Shown: positions 23,617-33,238 of the stretch, piece after piece | Layout: every line of letters begins with the position of its first letter | Numbering within the stretch: position 1 is the first letter of the stretch | NCBI RefSeq assembly: GCF_000189775.2 | Contig: NC_015555.1 | Span: 941,001-1,005,000, forward strand | Length of the DNA: 64,000 nt | Reading direction: 5' to 3' | From: Thermoanaerobacterium xylanolyticum LX-11 | Lineage (GTDB): Bacteria > Bacillota > Thermoanaerobacteria > Thermoanaerobacterales > Thermoanaerobacteraceae | Program-made: the position numbers and the translations under genes | Notes under the pieces: model-generated | Told to the model about the DNA's origin: nothing | Database searches by the model: none | What the model saw: the letters and a program-made list of their open reading frames with translations, nothing else

Positions 23617-24843
23617 ATGGAGTTCAACAATGGTTTTGAAAATTACAGGCTTTCTGATGTCAATCCAAAAAATGATAAGAAAAGTTTAGGCAAGATGGTT
23701 AAAAGATATAGAAGAAAAATGTTTATGTCATTTGTAGCTATAGCACTTGTTGCGGCATTGGCTGGTGGTGCTTTAGGAGCAGGAATTGTCAAATACGTTG
23801 ATACAGGCAATACTCAAGTTGTGAATAGATATTTACCGCTTTCATCTGACAACAACAATTTTAATTTGATTACAAACATTGTGAAGGCTGTAAGCCCATC
23901 TGTTGTCGGCATAGATACATATATTAATGGTTATGGGGCTTATGGATACGGTGGCAATTCTTATGTTGAGGAAGGAAGCGGCTCTGGAATAATCATAGAT
24001 TCGGAAGGCCACATTGTCACAAATGATCATGTTGTAGAAGGTGCATCAAAGATAACCGTAAACTTATCTGACGGAAGGAAATTTCCTGCACAATTGATAG
24101 GTAAAGATTCAAGAACTGATCTTGCGGTTTTAAAGATAAATGCTACAAATTTGACACCTGCAAAATTAGGAGATTCATCAAAGCTTGAAGTAGGAGAATT
24201 AGCAGTAGCTATAGGAAATTCATTGGGTGACAGTTTTGCTGGAACGGCGACAGCAGGCATCATAAGTGGTTTAAATCGAAATTTGCAAAGTGATTATGGC
24301 CCGGTAAATCTTATCCAGACAGATGCTGCAATAAATCCGGGAAACAGTGGAGGACCTCTTGTAAATAGCATCGGTGAAGTGATAGGAATAACAAGCATAA
24401 AGCTTACATCAACTGGCGATTCAAGTTCTGGGGATCCTTTTGGTCTATTTCAAAGTCAAAGTGTGCCGCTTGAAGGAATGGGTTTTGCGATACCTATAAA
24501 CGAGGCAAAACCTATAATTGAAGAGCTTATTCAAAAGGGATATGTTGAAAGGCCTGTTATAGGTATAAGCGTGCAACAAATAACGAGGCAGCAAGCAAAT
24601 CAATACAATATACCGGTAGGACTTTATATTGCACAAGTGCAGCAAGGAAGCGGTGCTGATGCTGCAGGTCTTCAAGCAGGTGATATAATAACCGCTGTAG
24701 ATAGAACTAATGTAACCACATTTAATCAACTTGAAAATATTTTAAATAAACACAATGTTGGCGATGTGATAAGCGTGACAATTTGGAGAAACGGTCAAAC
24801 ACTTACAGTCAATGTGAAACTATCAGGTTCAAATGGACAATAA
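23617..24843 (+). CDS. htrA: HtrA/DegP-family membrane-anchored serine protease
   Basis: 408 aa. A ~33-residue cytoplasmic N-terminus, one membrane helix (35-57), then a trypsin-like domain with the triad His138 (TNDHVV), Asp168 (SRTDLAV) and Ser244 (NPGNSGGPL), and one C-terminal PDZ domain (GLYIAQVQQGSGADAAGLQAGDIITAV). The architecture equals Bacillus HtrA. It degrades or refolds misfolded exported proteins outside the membrane. AAGGAGG before ATG 23617; TATAAT-like -10 sequences lie around 23573-23580. Confidence 0.95.
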   Translation: MEFNNGFENYRLSDVNPKNDKKSLGKMVKRYRRKMFMSFVAIALVAALAGGALGAGIVKYVDTGNTQVVNRYLPLSSDNNNFNLITNIVKAVSPSVVGIDTYINGYGAYGYGGNSYVEEGSGSGIIIDSEGHIVTNDHVVEGASKITVNLSDGRKFPAQLIGKDSRTDLAVLKINATNLTPAKLGDSSKLEVGELAVAIGNSLGDSFAGTATAGIISGLNRNLQSDYGPVNLIQTDAAINPGNSGGPLVNSIGEVIGITSIKLTSTGDSSSGDPFGLFQSQSVPLEGMGFAIPINEAKPIIEELIQKGYVERPVIGISVQQITRQQANQYNIPVGLYIAQVQQGSGADAAGLQAGDIITAVDRTNVTTFNQLENILNKHNVGDVISVTIWRNGQTLTVNVKLSGSNGQ

Positions 24844-24853
24844 TGAGTTTGAT

Positions 24854-24876
24854 GTGGCTTTCAAGCCACTTTTTTA
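24854..24876 (+). terminator. Terminator after htrA
   Basis: GTGGCTT-TC-AAGCCAC followed by T7. Confidence 0.88.
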
Positions 24877-24949
24877 TTTTTTTTATAGTTTTCAGATTTG
24901 TGTTATACTTAATGTATGAAGTAGTTTGTTTTGAGAAAGGGTGTACACT

Positions 24950-25930
24950 ATGATTTATATCTACAACAAGAGCACAGATCCTTATTTCAATTTAGCGGCA
25001 GAGGAATATGTGCTAAAGCAATTTAACGATGAATGTTTCATGCTTTGGAGAAATAGGCCAAGCATAATAATAGGGAAAAATCAAAATGCTTTGGCTGAGA
25101 TCAACCTTGACTACGTTAAAGAGCACAATATACCAGTTGTGAGAAGGTTGTCTGGAGGTGGAGCGGTATTTCACGATTTAGGCAATGTGAATTTTACCTT
25201 TATTGTAAACGATGATTTGAATGGGTTTAGCGACTTTAGAAGATTTACACAGCCTATTATTGATGTTCTAAGAAAGCTATCTTTAAATGCGGAGTTTTCT
25301 GGTAGAAATGACATAACGATCGATGGCAAGAAAATATCAGGCAATGCGCAGTACTATTATAAAAACAGGATACTCCACCATGGAACACTGTTGGTGTCGT
25401 CAAATATGGCGGATTTATCAGCGGCATTAAAGGTGAGACCTATAAAATTTGAAGACAAAGGCGTGAAGTCTGTATCTAAGAGAGTGACCAACATAAATGA
25501 ACATTTGGAAAAGCCTATAGATATAGAGGAATTTATTAACCTTATAATGGACGATATAAGGCTAACTACAGGCGGAAGTGGCCTTTACGAATTTACAGAC
25601 GAAAATATACGAAATATAGAAAAGCTGAGAGATGAGAAGTACAATACTTGGGAATGGAATTTTGGCATGTCTCCAGACTATAATTTAAAAAATGAAAAGA
25701 AATTTTCAGGCGGCACGGTAGAAGTGGATTTAAACGTGTCTGATGGGATAATAAGAGACATAAAGATCTACGGAGATTTCTTTGGAAAGAAAGATGTAAA
25801 AGATATAGAGGAAATTCTAAAAGGTGTAAAGCATTCTGAAAATGATGTTAAAAATGCGCTTTCATCAATAGACATTGGAGAATATTTTTCAAACATAACA
25901 TTAGAAAATTTACTTGATGTTATGTTTTAA
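24950..25930 (+). CDS. lplA: Lipoate-protein ligase A
   Basis: 326 aa from ATG 24950 behind AAAGGGTG. The lipoyl-adenylate motif RRLSGGGAVFHDLGNVNFTFI and the catalytic lysine region DGKKISGNAQYYYKNRILHHGTLL are intact, and the C-terminal LplA domain (residues ~245-326) is included, so the protein should both activate and transfer lipoate. It supplies lipoylation for the carriers in this window: both GcvH copies and the lipoyl domain fused to the dihydrolipoyl dehydrogenase immediately downstream. Confidence 0.95.
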   Translation: MIYIYNKSTDPYFNLAAEEYVLKQFNDECFMLWRNRPSIIIGKNQNALAEINLDYVKEHNIPVVRRLSGGGAVFHDLGNVNFTFIVNDDLNGFSDFRRFTQPIIDVLRKLSLNAEFSGRNDITIDGKKISGNAQYYYKNRILHHGTLLVSSNMADLSAALKVRPIKFEDKGVKSVSKRVTNINEHLEKPIDIEEFINLIMDDIRLTTGGSGLYEFTDENIRNIEKLRDEKYNTWEWNFGMSPDYNLKNEKKFSGGTVEVDLNVSDGIIRDIKIYGDFFGKKDVKDIEEILKGVKHSENDVKNALSSIDIGEYFSNITLENLLDVMF

Positions 25931-26078
25931 TAGAAAATTATCTTTAAAATATTGAACTATCGCTTAGATGGTGCTAAAATATGGTTAGAGTGAGTTGTCA
26001 AATAATTAACCTGATTAAGAATTCTGATTTAAGCAATAATAATTTAGTGAATAGCAATTAAAATTGGAGGTGTACCTT

Positions 26079-27743
26079 GTGGAATTAGAAGTTAAGGTAC
26101 CTGTTTTGTCTGATACTATTAATGAGGGCAAAATAACTAAATGGTATATTAGTGAAGGGCAATTTGTTAAAAAAGGAACTTGTTTATGCGATATATCGGT
26201 TGGTAAAATGAATTTTGAAGTGTATTCAGAATATGATGGCATAATTTCTAAGATTATTTTTCCTGCCGGTAGTACAGTAAAATCAGGAGATGTCATTTCG
26301 TTGATATCAGAATCTGAAGAAGTTCCTCAAAAGTCAATTTTAAACAATGCAGATACAATTTATGATGAAGTGAAGGATTACGATTTGGCTGTCATAGGTG
26401 GCGGCCCTGGAGGTTATGTGGCTGCTATAAAAGCTGCAAAAAAAGGTGCAAAAGTGGCACTTTTCGAAAAAGATAAAGTGGGCGGTACTTGTCTTAATAG
26501 AGGCTGCATACCCACAAAAGCTTATGCAAGAGTTGCAGAAGTTTATGACATTATAAAAAGGGCAGATGAATTTGGCCTAAGTGTAGATGTAAAATCATTT
26601 GATTACAAAAAAGTGGTTGAAAGAAAGGATAGCATAGTAAACGAGCTTGTATACGGTATAAATACATTGCTTAAAGCTAATGGTGTTGATTTGTATTCTG
26701 AAGAAGCAAAAATAGACAAAGATAAAAATATACTATTTGGAGAAAATAAGATAAAGGCAAAAAACATAATAATAGCAACTGGTTCTGAGCCTCAAGAATT
26801 GCCTATTGAAGGCATAAAATCAAAGAATGTCATAAATAGCAACGATATTTTGGAGATTACATCATTGCCTGAAAGTTTGTGCATAATAGGCGGTGGAGTA
26901 ATTGGCATGGAGTTTGCCTTTATAATGAACCAATTTGGAGTAAAAGTATCTATCGTTGAGATGATGCCAAGACTTCTTCCTCAACTTGATAAAGAAGTAA
27001 GCAATTTAATAAAGTCTGAGGCGCAGAAGCGTGGCATGAAGATTTACACATCTTCTAAGGTTGAAAAGATTTTAGAAGAAGAAAATGGTGGAAGCATTGT
27101 AACGATAGAAAAAGATGGTGAGACAAAATGTATATATGCTGACAAAGTGTTTATTTCCATTGGCAGAAAACTAAATACGGACGTAGGGCCAATTTCAGAG
27201 CTTTTAGAATTCGATGGAAAAGCTATAAAAGTCGACGAATACTTAAGGACGAATATTGACAATGTATACGCCATTGGCGATGTTACAAATAAAATGATGC
27301 TGGCACATGTGGCATCAGCGCAAGGAGAAGCAGCAGTTGACAATATTTTTGGAGGCAATGTTGCTCTCGATTATATGAAAATACCTGCTGCTGTATTTAC
27401 AGAGCCGGAGATAGGTTATTTCGGCTATACAGAAGAAGAGGCTAAGAGCAAATTTGGAAATGTAAAAGTAGGTAAATTTTACTTTGCAGGTAATGGCCGA
27501 GCAAAAACGTACGGTGAAACAAAAGGTTTTGCTAAGATCATATCCTCCGAAGATGGAGATGTCTTAGGAGCATGGGTTGTGGGGAGCGATGCATCTGAAA
27601 TTGCTCAGATAATATCTACTTCATGTCAAAGTGGTGCAAAGGCAGATGATCTTAAAAAAGCCATATACACTCATCCTACCAGAAGTGAGACTATAATGGA
27701 GGCAGTAAAAGATATTTTTAAAGAATCGATACATAAAGTATAA
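26079..27743 (+). CDS. lpdA: Dihydrolipoyl dehydrogenase with N-terminal lipoyl domain
   Basis: 554 aa from GTG 26079 (GGAGGTG eight bases before; the longer frame includes the ribosome-binding site). Residues 1-75 are a lipoyl domain whose lysine sits in SVGKMNFEVYS (Lys43) rather than the usual ETDKA context. Residues ~105-554 are the E3 flavoprotein: FAD site VIGGGPGGYVAAIKAA, redox disulfide GGTCLNRGCIPTKAY, NAD site CIIGGGVIGMEFAF, and the C-terminal catalytic His-Glu region THPTRSE. It regenerates lipoyl disulfide for glycine cleavage and, through its own lipoyl arm, could feed the AhpD- and OsmC-like proteins that follow. Confidence 0.95.
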   Translation: MELEVKVPVLSDTINEGKITKWYISEGQFVKKGTCLCDISVGKMNFEVYSEYDGIISKIIFPAGSTVKSGDVISLISESEEVPQKSILNNADTIYDEVKDYDLAVIGGGPGGYVAAIKAAKKGAKVALFEKDKVGGTCLNRGCIPTKAYARVAEVYDIIKRADEFGLSVDVKSFDYKKVVERKDSIVNELVYGINTLLKANGVDLYSEEAKIDKDKNILFGENKIKAKNIIIATGSEPQELPIEGIKSKNVINSNDILEITSLPESLCIIGGGVIGMEFAFIMNQFGVKVSIVEMMPRLLPQLDKEVSNLIKSEAQKRGMKIYTSSKVEKILEEENGGSIVTIEKDGETKCIYADKVFISIGRKLNTDVGPISELLEFDGKAIKVDEYLRTNIDNVYAIGDVTNKMMLAHVASAQGEAAVDNIFGGNVALDYMKIPAAVFTEPEIGYFGYTEEEAKSKFGNVKVGKFYFAGNGRAKTYGETKGFAKIISSEDGDVLGAWVVGSDASEIAQIISTSCQSGAKADDLKKAIYTHPTRSETIMEAVKDIFKESIHKV

Positions 27744-27801
27744 TAAAGATTTTAAAGCGATAATGCTTTAAAATAAATTAAATTTAGAAAGGAAAGGTAT
27801 T

Positions 27802-28134
27802 ATGGCAAAGGTTGATTTAAATCAAATGTATGCAAATTTAAGCAAGATAGGTCAAAGCATTCCATCAGTTATGAAGGCATTTGAGGAGCTTCATGTTTCA
27901 GCTGTTGGCAACGGAGCACTTTCAGCTAAAGAAAAGGAACTAATTGCATTAGGCATAGGCGTTGCTGTTCACTGCTCATACTGTATAGCCGATCATGTAA
28001 ATTCATGTTTAAAAGCTGGAGCAACTCGAGATGAGATAATGGAAGTATTAGGTGTTGCAATACTTATGGGTGGAGGTCCTGCTGCAGCTTATGCTACAGA
28101 AGCTGTCCAGGTATTAGAAGATGCAGGTAAATAA
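27802..28134 (+). CDS. AhpD-like carboxymuconolactone decarboxylase-family protein
   Basis: 110 aa, all helical. AhpD active-site motif CxxCxxxH is present (VHCSYCIADHV; Cys58, Cys61, His65). In Mycobacterium AhpD accepts electrons from a lipoylated protein reduced by Lpd and passes them to a peroxidase. Here it lies 58 bp after a lipoyl-bearing Lpd and 27 bp before an OsmC-like protein, so the same electron route is plausible. GAAAGGAAAGG upstream of ATG 27802. Confidence 0.88.
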   Translation: MAKVDLNQMYANLSKIGQSIPSVMKAFEELHVSAVGNGALSAKEKELIALGIGVAVHCSYCIADHVNSCLKAGATRDEIMEVLGVAILMGGGPAAAYATEAVQVLEDAGK

Positions 28135-28161
28135 AAATATAGCTAAAAGGAGGTAATTAAA

Positions 28162-28605
28162 ATGGCAGTGGAAACTTTTAAGGCGGTTTCTAAAAAGTTG
28201 CCGGAAGGATTGGCAGTGGAAAGCGAAGTAAGAGGCTTTAAGATGGTTTTAGACGAGCCGAAAGAAATGGGCGGTACAAATAAAGGAATGAATCCTGTAG
28301 AGGCATTGCTTTGTGCTTTGGGCTCTTGCCAAACCATTGTAGCATCAGCTTTTGCAAAGGCTAAAGGCATAAATCTTCAAGAGTTCTGGGTAGAACTAGA
28401 AGGCGATATTGATTTGGATGGCTTTATGGGTAAATCCGACGTAAGACCAGGTTTCCAAGAGATAAGATTTAAGATGCACATGAAGACAGATGCTCCAAAA
28501 GAAAAAGCAGAGGAGTTTGCAAAATTTATAGAAAAAACATGCCCAGTAGGCGATTCTATAGCGAATCCTGTAAAATTAGTTTTGTCAGACGTTGTTGTAG
28601 AATGA
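28162..28605 (+). CDS. OsmC/Ohr-family peroxiredoxin-like protein
   Basis: 147 aa. Both OsmC cysteines are conserved: ALLCALGSCQTIVAS (Cys56) and EKTCPVGDSI (Cys127). OsmC/Ohr proteins reduce organic hydroperoxides and take electrons from lipoylated proteins and Lpd, both encoded just upstream. AAAGGAGG precedes ATG 28162. End of the lplA-lpd-ahpD-osmC run, closed by a convergent terminator. Confidence 0.92.
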   Translation: MAVETFKAVSKKLPEGLAVESEVRGFKMVLDEPKEMGGTNKGMNPVEALLCALGSCQTIVASAFAKAKGINLQEFWVELEGDIDLDGFMGKSDVRPGFQEIRFKMHMKTDAPKEKAEEFAKFIEKTCPVGDSIANPVKLVLSDVVVE

Positions 28606-28611
28606 TATTAG

Positions 28612-28641
28612 AAAAGCCGGTGTCATTAGACACTGGCTTTT
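28612..28641. terminator. Bidirectional terminator between osmC and gcvPB
   Basis: AAAAGCCGGTGTC/GACACTGGCTTTT, 12 of 13 pairs, ATTA loop; overlaps the gcvPB stop codon. Confidence 0.9.
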
Positions 28642-30077
28642 ACTATTGGGTTTCTTGCTGCTTTTACTTCATCAAGCCTTCTTACAGGCGTATTGTGAGG
28701 TGCTGTCTTTAATATTTCTGGATTTTCTTCTGCTTCTTTAGCAATTGATTTCATTGCTTCTATGAATTCATCCAAAGTTTCTTTGCTTTCAGTCTCAGTT
28801 GGTTCAATCATCAGTGCACTATCTACTATGAGAGGGAAGTAGATAGTAGGAGGATGGAACCCATAATCTATCAATCTTTTTGCTACATCGAGCGTTGTTA
28901 TGCCAGTTTCTTTATTCTTGAGGCCACTTAAGACAAATTCATGTTTGCATATTGTATCATATGGAAGATCATAGTGGCTTTTAAGCTTTTCTTTAAGATA
29001 GTTTGCATTTAAAACAGCCATTTCACTGGCAAACTTAAGTCCTTCAGCACCCATAGTCAATATATATGCGTACGCTTTGACAAGCACGTTGAAATTTCCG
29101 TAAAAACTTCTTATTTTGCCTATTGTATGCGGTAAATCATACTTAAAATAATATTTATCATTGTTTTTTTCAACAACAGGTACAGGCAGAAAATCTACAA
29201 GATCGCCTTTTACGCCAACTGGTCCGCTTCCAGGTCCGCCTCCACCGTGTGGTGTTGCAAAAGTCTTATGGAGATTTATGTGGACCACGTCAAATCCCAT
29301 GTCGCCTGGTCTTGTTATACCCATGTTGGCATTCATGTTTGCTCCATCGTAGTAGAGAAGGCCTCCAGCATCATGAACTAGCTTAGCTATTTCTATGATG
29401 TTTTTTTCAAAAAGGCCGAGAGTATTTGGATTTGTAAGCATCAACCCTGCCACATCATCGTTAAGCATCAATTTCAATGAATCTATGTCTATAAGGCCAT
29501 CATTTCCGGATTTTATCTCTACAACTTCAAAACCAGCTGTTGCGGCGCTGGCTGGATTTGTGCCGTGGGCAGAATCAGGTACTAAGATCTTTTTCCTTTT
29601 GTATTCACCGATGCTTTCAAAGTATGATTTAATTATCACCATTCCAGTAAGCTCTCCATGAGCTCCTGCAGCAGGCTGAAGCGTTATCCCATCCATGCCT
29701 GTTATTTCTTTTAGCATTTCTTGTAAATTGTACATAAGCTTTAATGCACCTTGTACAGTATTTTCATTTTGCAGTGGATGTATATCAGTAAATGCTTCAA
29801 AGCTGGCAATATCTTCATTTACTTTTGGATTGTACTTCATAGTACAAGACCCTAATGGATAAAATCCCTTGTCGACACTGTAGTTTTTATATGACAAATT
29901 TGTATAATGCCTTACAAGATCTACTTCGCTGACTTCAGGAAGGATTAAGTCTGTATGTCTTAAAAGCTCGTCTGGAATGGATTTTTCTAATTCAAAATCA
30001 TCTACATCTAATGGTGGAAGGCTGTACGCTGTATGGCCTGGTTTTGATACTTCAAATATAAGTTTATCGTAGCTCAT
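28626..30077 (-). CDS. gcvPB: Glycine dehydrogenase (decarboxylating) subunit 2
   Basis: 483 aa from ATG 30077, six bases after GGGAGGTG. PLP-binding lysine in [22 protein letters not shown]-terminal [20 protein letters not shown] and [14 protein letters not shown] are typical of the P-protein C-terminal half encoded separately in Gram-positives. With GcvPA it decarboxylates glycine and transfers aminomethyl to lipoyl-GcvH. Overlaps gcvPA by 14 bp; last gene of gcvTHPAPB. Confidence 0.97.
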   Translation of the reverse strand: MSYDKLIFEVSKPGHTAYSLPPLDVDDFELEKSIPDELLRHTDLILPEVSEVDLVRHYTNLSYKNYSVDKGFYPLGSCTMKYNPKVNEDIASFEAFTDIHPLQNENTVQGALKLMYNLQEMLKEITGMDGITLQPAAGAHGELTGMVIIKSYFESIGEYKRKKILVPDSAHGTNPASAATAGFEVVEIKSGNDGLIDIDSLKLMLNDDVAGLMLTNPNTLGLFEKNIIEIAKLVHDAGGLLYYDGANMNANMGITRPGDMGFDVVHINLHKTFATPHGGGGPGSGPVGVKGDLVDFLPVPVVEKNNDKYYFKYDLPHTIGKIRSFYGNFNVLVKAYAYILTMGAEGLKFASEMAVLNANYLKEKLKSHYDLPYDTICKHEFVLSGLKNKETGITTLDVAKRLIDYGFHPPTIYFPLIVDSALMIEPTETESKETLDEFIEAMKSIAKEAEENPEILKTAPHNTPVRRLDEVKAARNPIVKASV

Positions 30078-31419
30078 CAATTGCACCTCCCATGACACTT
30101 ACAAGCTTATCAATTTCTTCCTTAGTCCTTTTTTCAGTGACGCAGACAAGCATTGAATTCTTGTACTTTTTGTACTCTTTTTCAAGGTTGTAACCACCAA
30201 TTATGCCATTTGACAAAAGAAGATCATTTAAGTCATCTACGTTATTTTCACAATTAATTGCAAACTCCATAAAAAATGGCTTTTCAAATATAGGCTTAAA
30301 TTTTCCTGTTTTTAGTAGCTTATTGTATGCATAATGAGCCTTTTTGTAGCACTGTGAAGCAACATCTTTAATGCCGCTTTTTCCAAGTGTTGCCATATAT
30401 ACGGCGGCAGTCAATGCGTTCAGTGAGTGATTTGTGCAAATATTTGATGTGGCTTTTTCTCTCCTTATGTGCTGTTCTCTTGCTTGCAGCGTCAATACAA
30501 ACCCTCTTTTTCCATCTACATCGTTTGTTTCTCCTATGATCCTACCTGGCAATTTTCTCATTAATTTTTGTGTAGTTGCAAAGAATCCCAGGTGAGGGCC
30601 TCCAAAGTTAAGGTTATTTCCAAGAGGCTGGCCATCACCTACTGCTATGTCTGCACCTATTTCTCCAGGTGTTTTTAATATAGACAATGATATTGGTTCA
30701 ACGTACATGATGAGAAGTGAACCATTTTTATGAACAAGTCTTTCTACATCATCGAGGTCTTCTATTATGCCGAAAAAATTCGGATTTTGTGCTATGAATG
30801 CTGCAGTATTGCTATCAATAGAAGATTTTAAAAGATCTACATCTATCGTGCCTTCTTTATCATCTATCTCAACAATTTCTATATCGCTAAATCTCATGTA
30901 AGTACGAAGTACTTTCTTTGCTTCAGGATTAACTGACGATGATACAAGCACTTTTTTTCTGTTTGTAACAACGGAGGCCATTTTTGCAGCTTCGCTTAAA
31001 GCTGTAGCACCATCGTACATAGATGCGTTTGAAACATCCATATCAGTCAAGTTGCATATCATCGTCTGATACTCATATATGGCTTGCAATGTACCTTGAC
31101 TTATCTCAGGTTGGTACGGCGTATAAGCTGTATAAAATTCAGGCTTTGATACTATGTGCTTTACAACAGATGGTATAAAATGATCGTATACGCCTGCACC
31201 TAAGAAACAAATAAGATCATCTGTCGTCTTAATATCTTTAGCCAATTCTTTCATGCTTTTTATAAGCTCTGCCTCTGACAACGGTTCTGATATATTAAGT
31301 TTCTGATTTAACCTTATGTTCTCTGGAATGTCCACAAATAAATCTTCGATTGATTTTACATTCACAGATTTAAGCATTTCGCTTTGTTGGGCTTTGGATG
31401 CTGGGATGTATTTGTGCAC
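30064..31419 (-). CDS. gcvPA: Glycine dehydrogenase (decarboxylating) subunit 1
   Basis: 451 aa from GTG 31419 (AAGGAGTGG upstream), matching the ~448-aa standard. Begins [15 protein letters not shown]; contains [35 protein letters not shown] and [21 protein letters not shown], all diagnostic of GcvPA. Partner of GcvPB in the heterotetrameric P protein. Confidence 0.97.
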   Translation of the reverse strand: MHKYIPASKAQQSEMLKSVNVKSIEDLFVDIPENIRLNQKLNISEPLSEAELIKSMKELAKDIKTTDDLICFLGAGVYDHFIPSVVKHIVSKPEFYTAYTPYQPEISQGTLQAIYEYQTMICNLTDMDVSNASMYDGATALSEAAKMASVVTNRKKVLVSSSVNPEAKKVLRTYMRFSDIEIVEIDDKEGTIDVDLLKSSIDSNTAAFIAQNPNFFGIIEDLDDVERLVHKNGSLLIMYVEPISLSILKTPGEIGADIAVGDGQPLGNNLNFGGPHLGFFATTQKLMRKLPGRIIGETNDVDGKRGFVLTLQAREQHIRREKATSNICTNHSLNALTAAVYMATLGKSGIKDVASQCYKKAHYAYNKLLKTGKFKPIFEKPFFMEFAINCENNVDDLNDLLLSNGIIGGYNLEKEYKKYKNSMLVCVTEKRTKEEIDKLVSVMGGAIDELR

Positions 31420-31448
31420 TATACCCACTCCTTTTAGAAAAATTTTGA

Positions 31449-31823
31449 TTAATTGCAAAAATCTCTATATTCTTCTGGTGACATAAGTTGATCTAATTCA
31501 CCCTTGTCATTCATTTCGACGCAAATCATCCAGTTTTCGTATGGATCGCTGTTTAAAAGTGATGGATCGTCTGCGACGGCTTGGTTTACTTCAACTACTT
31601 TGCCGCTTATAGGGCAGTAGACATCGGATGCTGCTTTTACTGATTCAACAGTGCCTAATGTATCACCTGCATTTAATGCTGTATCAATTTCAGGAAGTTC
31701 TGCGTAGACTATGTCGCCTAATGAATGCTGAGCAAAATCAGTTATTCCAACGTATGCCTTGTCGCCTTCAACTTTTACCCATTCGTGATTTTTTGAGTAA
31801 TAAAGACCTTCTAAAATTTTCAT
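31449..31823 (-). CDS. gcvH: Glycine cleavage system H protein
   Basis: 124 aa, lipoyl-lysine Lys63 in [24 protein letters not shown] lies before ATG 31823. Sits between gcvT and gcvPA in the riboswitch-controlled operon, so this is the housekeeping H protein. The copy at 5077 is its paralogue. Confidence 0.97.
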   Translation of the reverse strand: MKILEGLYYSKNHEWVKVEGDKAYVGITDFAQHSLGDIVYAELPEIDTALNAGDTLGTVESVKAASDVYCPISGKVVEVNQAVADDPSLLNSDPYENWMICVEMNDKGELDQLMSPEEYRDFCN

Positions 31824-31835
31824 AAAAACAACCTC

Positions 31836-32936
31836 CTATTTTTTGTAATTTTTCTTGTAAAAATTTTTGCTTGTCACAAAAGCCTTATATGGCTTGTTGC
31901 GTATTATTATGTTTATTTCATTGCCAATGGTGGCAAATTGACTTTTTATTAACGCCATACCTATGTTTTTCTTTAGCGTAGGCGATAAATATCCTGTTGT
32001 CACATATCCGATCTTTTCGCCTTCTGCATAAACATCATAACCATGGCGCGGTATAGCATTATCCGCCATTTCAAATCCTACTATTTTCCTCTTAAGTCCT
32101 TCTTCTTTTTGATTTAAAAGAGCTTCTTTCCCTATGAATGATTTATCAAGTTTAACAAATGAACCTAATCCAGCTTCTAATGGTGTTATGTCATCAGAAA
32201 GTTCATTGCCGTATAGTGGAAGTCCTGCTTCGAATCTCAGCGTATCTCTGGCGCCTAAGCCTGCAGGCTTTATGCCAAGATTTTCTCCGACAGATAAGAT
32301 TTTTTCCCACATATTTGCTACATATTCGTTTTTTAAAAATATTTCGAAGCCGTCTTCACCAGTATAACCAGACCTTGAAACAAGGCAATTTATTCCGTCT
32401 AAATCCATATAATCAAAATGGTAGTATTTTAAACTGTCTAAATCGTAATTTGTAATTTTCTCAAGTATTTCTTGAGATTTTGGCCCTTGCAAAGCAAGTT
32501 CTGAGATCTCCCCTGATTCATCTTTTATTTCTACATCAAAGCCATTTTTGTTTTCCCATAGCCATTTGTAATCCTTATCTATATTGCTGGCATTAACTAC
32601 TAACATGTATTTTTCATAAGAAAATTTGTACACTAATAAATCGTCTACTGTTGTGCCATTATGATAGCACATAGGAGAATACATTGCTTGATTTTCAGTA
32701 ATTTTTGTGATGTCGTTTGTAACCATGTAGTTTATGAATTTTTCAGAGTCCTTGCCTTCCACAATTATTTCACCCATGTGTGACACGTCAAAAAGACCTG
32801 CATTTTTTCTTACTGCTTCGTGTTCTTTAAGTATACTTTCGTACTGTACAGGCATTTCAAATCCTGCAAAATCTATCATCTTTGCACCATACTTTTTGTG
32901 GATGTCGTAAAGTGGGGTTCTTTTTAAGCTGTCCAA
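31836..32936 (-). CDS. gcvT: Aminomethyltransferase (T protein)
   Basis: 366 aa if started at TTG 32936, which is ten bases from GGAAGG; the ATG at 32945 nearly abuts that site and would add only MIR. Typical T-protein sequences: TPLYDIHKKYGAKMIDFAGFEMPVQY, GLFDVSHMGEI, SRSGYTGEDGFEIFL, AGLGARDTLRFEAGLPLYGNEL. Transfers the methylene group from GcvH to tetrahydrofolate. First gene after the glycine riboswitch. Confidence 0.95.
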   Translation of the reverse strand: MDSLKRTPLYDIHKKYGAKMIDFAGFEMPVQYESILKEHEAVRKNAGLFDVSHMGEIIVEGKDSEKFINYMVTNDITKITENQAMYSPMCYHNGTTVDDLLVYKFSYEKYMLVVNASNIDKDYKWLWENKNGFDVEIKDESGEISELALQGPKSQEILEKITNYDLDSLKYYHFDYMDLDGINCLVSRSGYTGEDGFEIFLKNEYVANMWEKILSVGENLGIKPAGLGARDTLRFEAGLPLYGNELSDDITPLEAGLGSFVKLDKSFIGKEALLNQKEEGLKRKIVGFEMADNAIPRHGYDVYAEGEKIGYVTTGYLSPTLKKNIGMALIKSQFATIGNEINIIIRNKPYKAFVTSKNFYKKNYKK

Positions 32937-32968
32937 TCGGATCATCCCTTCCTAACTAAATTTGTCAA

Positions 32969-33006
32969 TAAAAAAGGAATATGAAGACAAATGTCATCAT
33001 ATTCCT
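32969..33006 (-). terminator. Riboswitch-controlled terminator upstream of gcvT
   Basis: AGGAATATGA/TCATATTCCT (32976-33006) followed on the minus strand by a seven-base T-run, directly downstream of the second glycine aptamer. Confidence 0.88.
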
Positions 33007-33180
33007 CTGTATCATGACCTGAGAGTTTCTACCAAAAGGTATTGCCCCATCGGTGCCATATGGCTTTCCAGAGTCCCATCAAATAGCGATTAATTTGCCT
33101 GAGAGATTTTATGAAGCCGTGACCCACTTCATATTGCTCCTTCGGCCACCTTAAAAGGTGTCTCTCGCTATTCTCATCTG
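33007..33180 (-). promoter_or_regulatory. Tandem glycine riboswitch
   Basis: On the minus strand two successive aptamers are recognisable by their conserved blocks. Aptamer 1: GCGAGAGACACC, GGTGGCCGAAGGAGCAA, TCTCTCAGGCAAA. Aptamer 2: GATGGGACTCTGGAAAGCC, CACCGATGGGGCAAT, ACTCTCAGGTC. This is the glycine-sensing tandem found before gcv operons. With the terminator that follows, glycine binding should permit read-through into gcvT-gcvH-gcvPA-gcvPB. Confidence 0.95.
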
Positions 33181-33209
33181 GATTTTATTAAACTCATAAT
33201 GCTACTATA

Positions 33210-33238
33210 ATTATAGTGCAGCAAATTTATTAATTCAA
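33210..33238 (-). promoter_or_regulatory. Promoter of the gcv operon
   Basis: Minus strand TTGAAT (33233-33238), 17 bp, TATAAT (33210-33215). The -35 lies inside the end of the upstream amidase-like gene. Confidence 0.75.
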
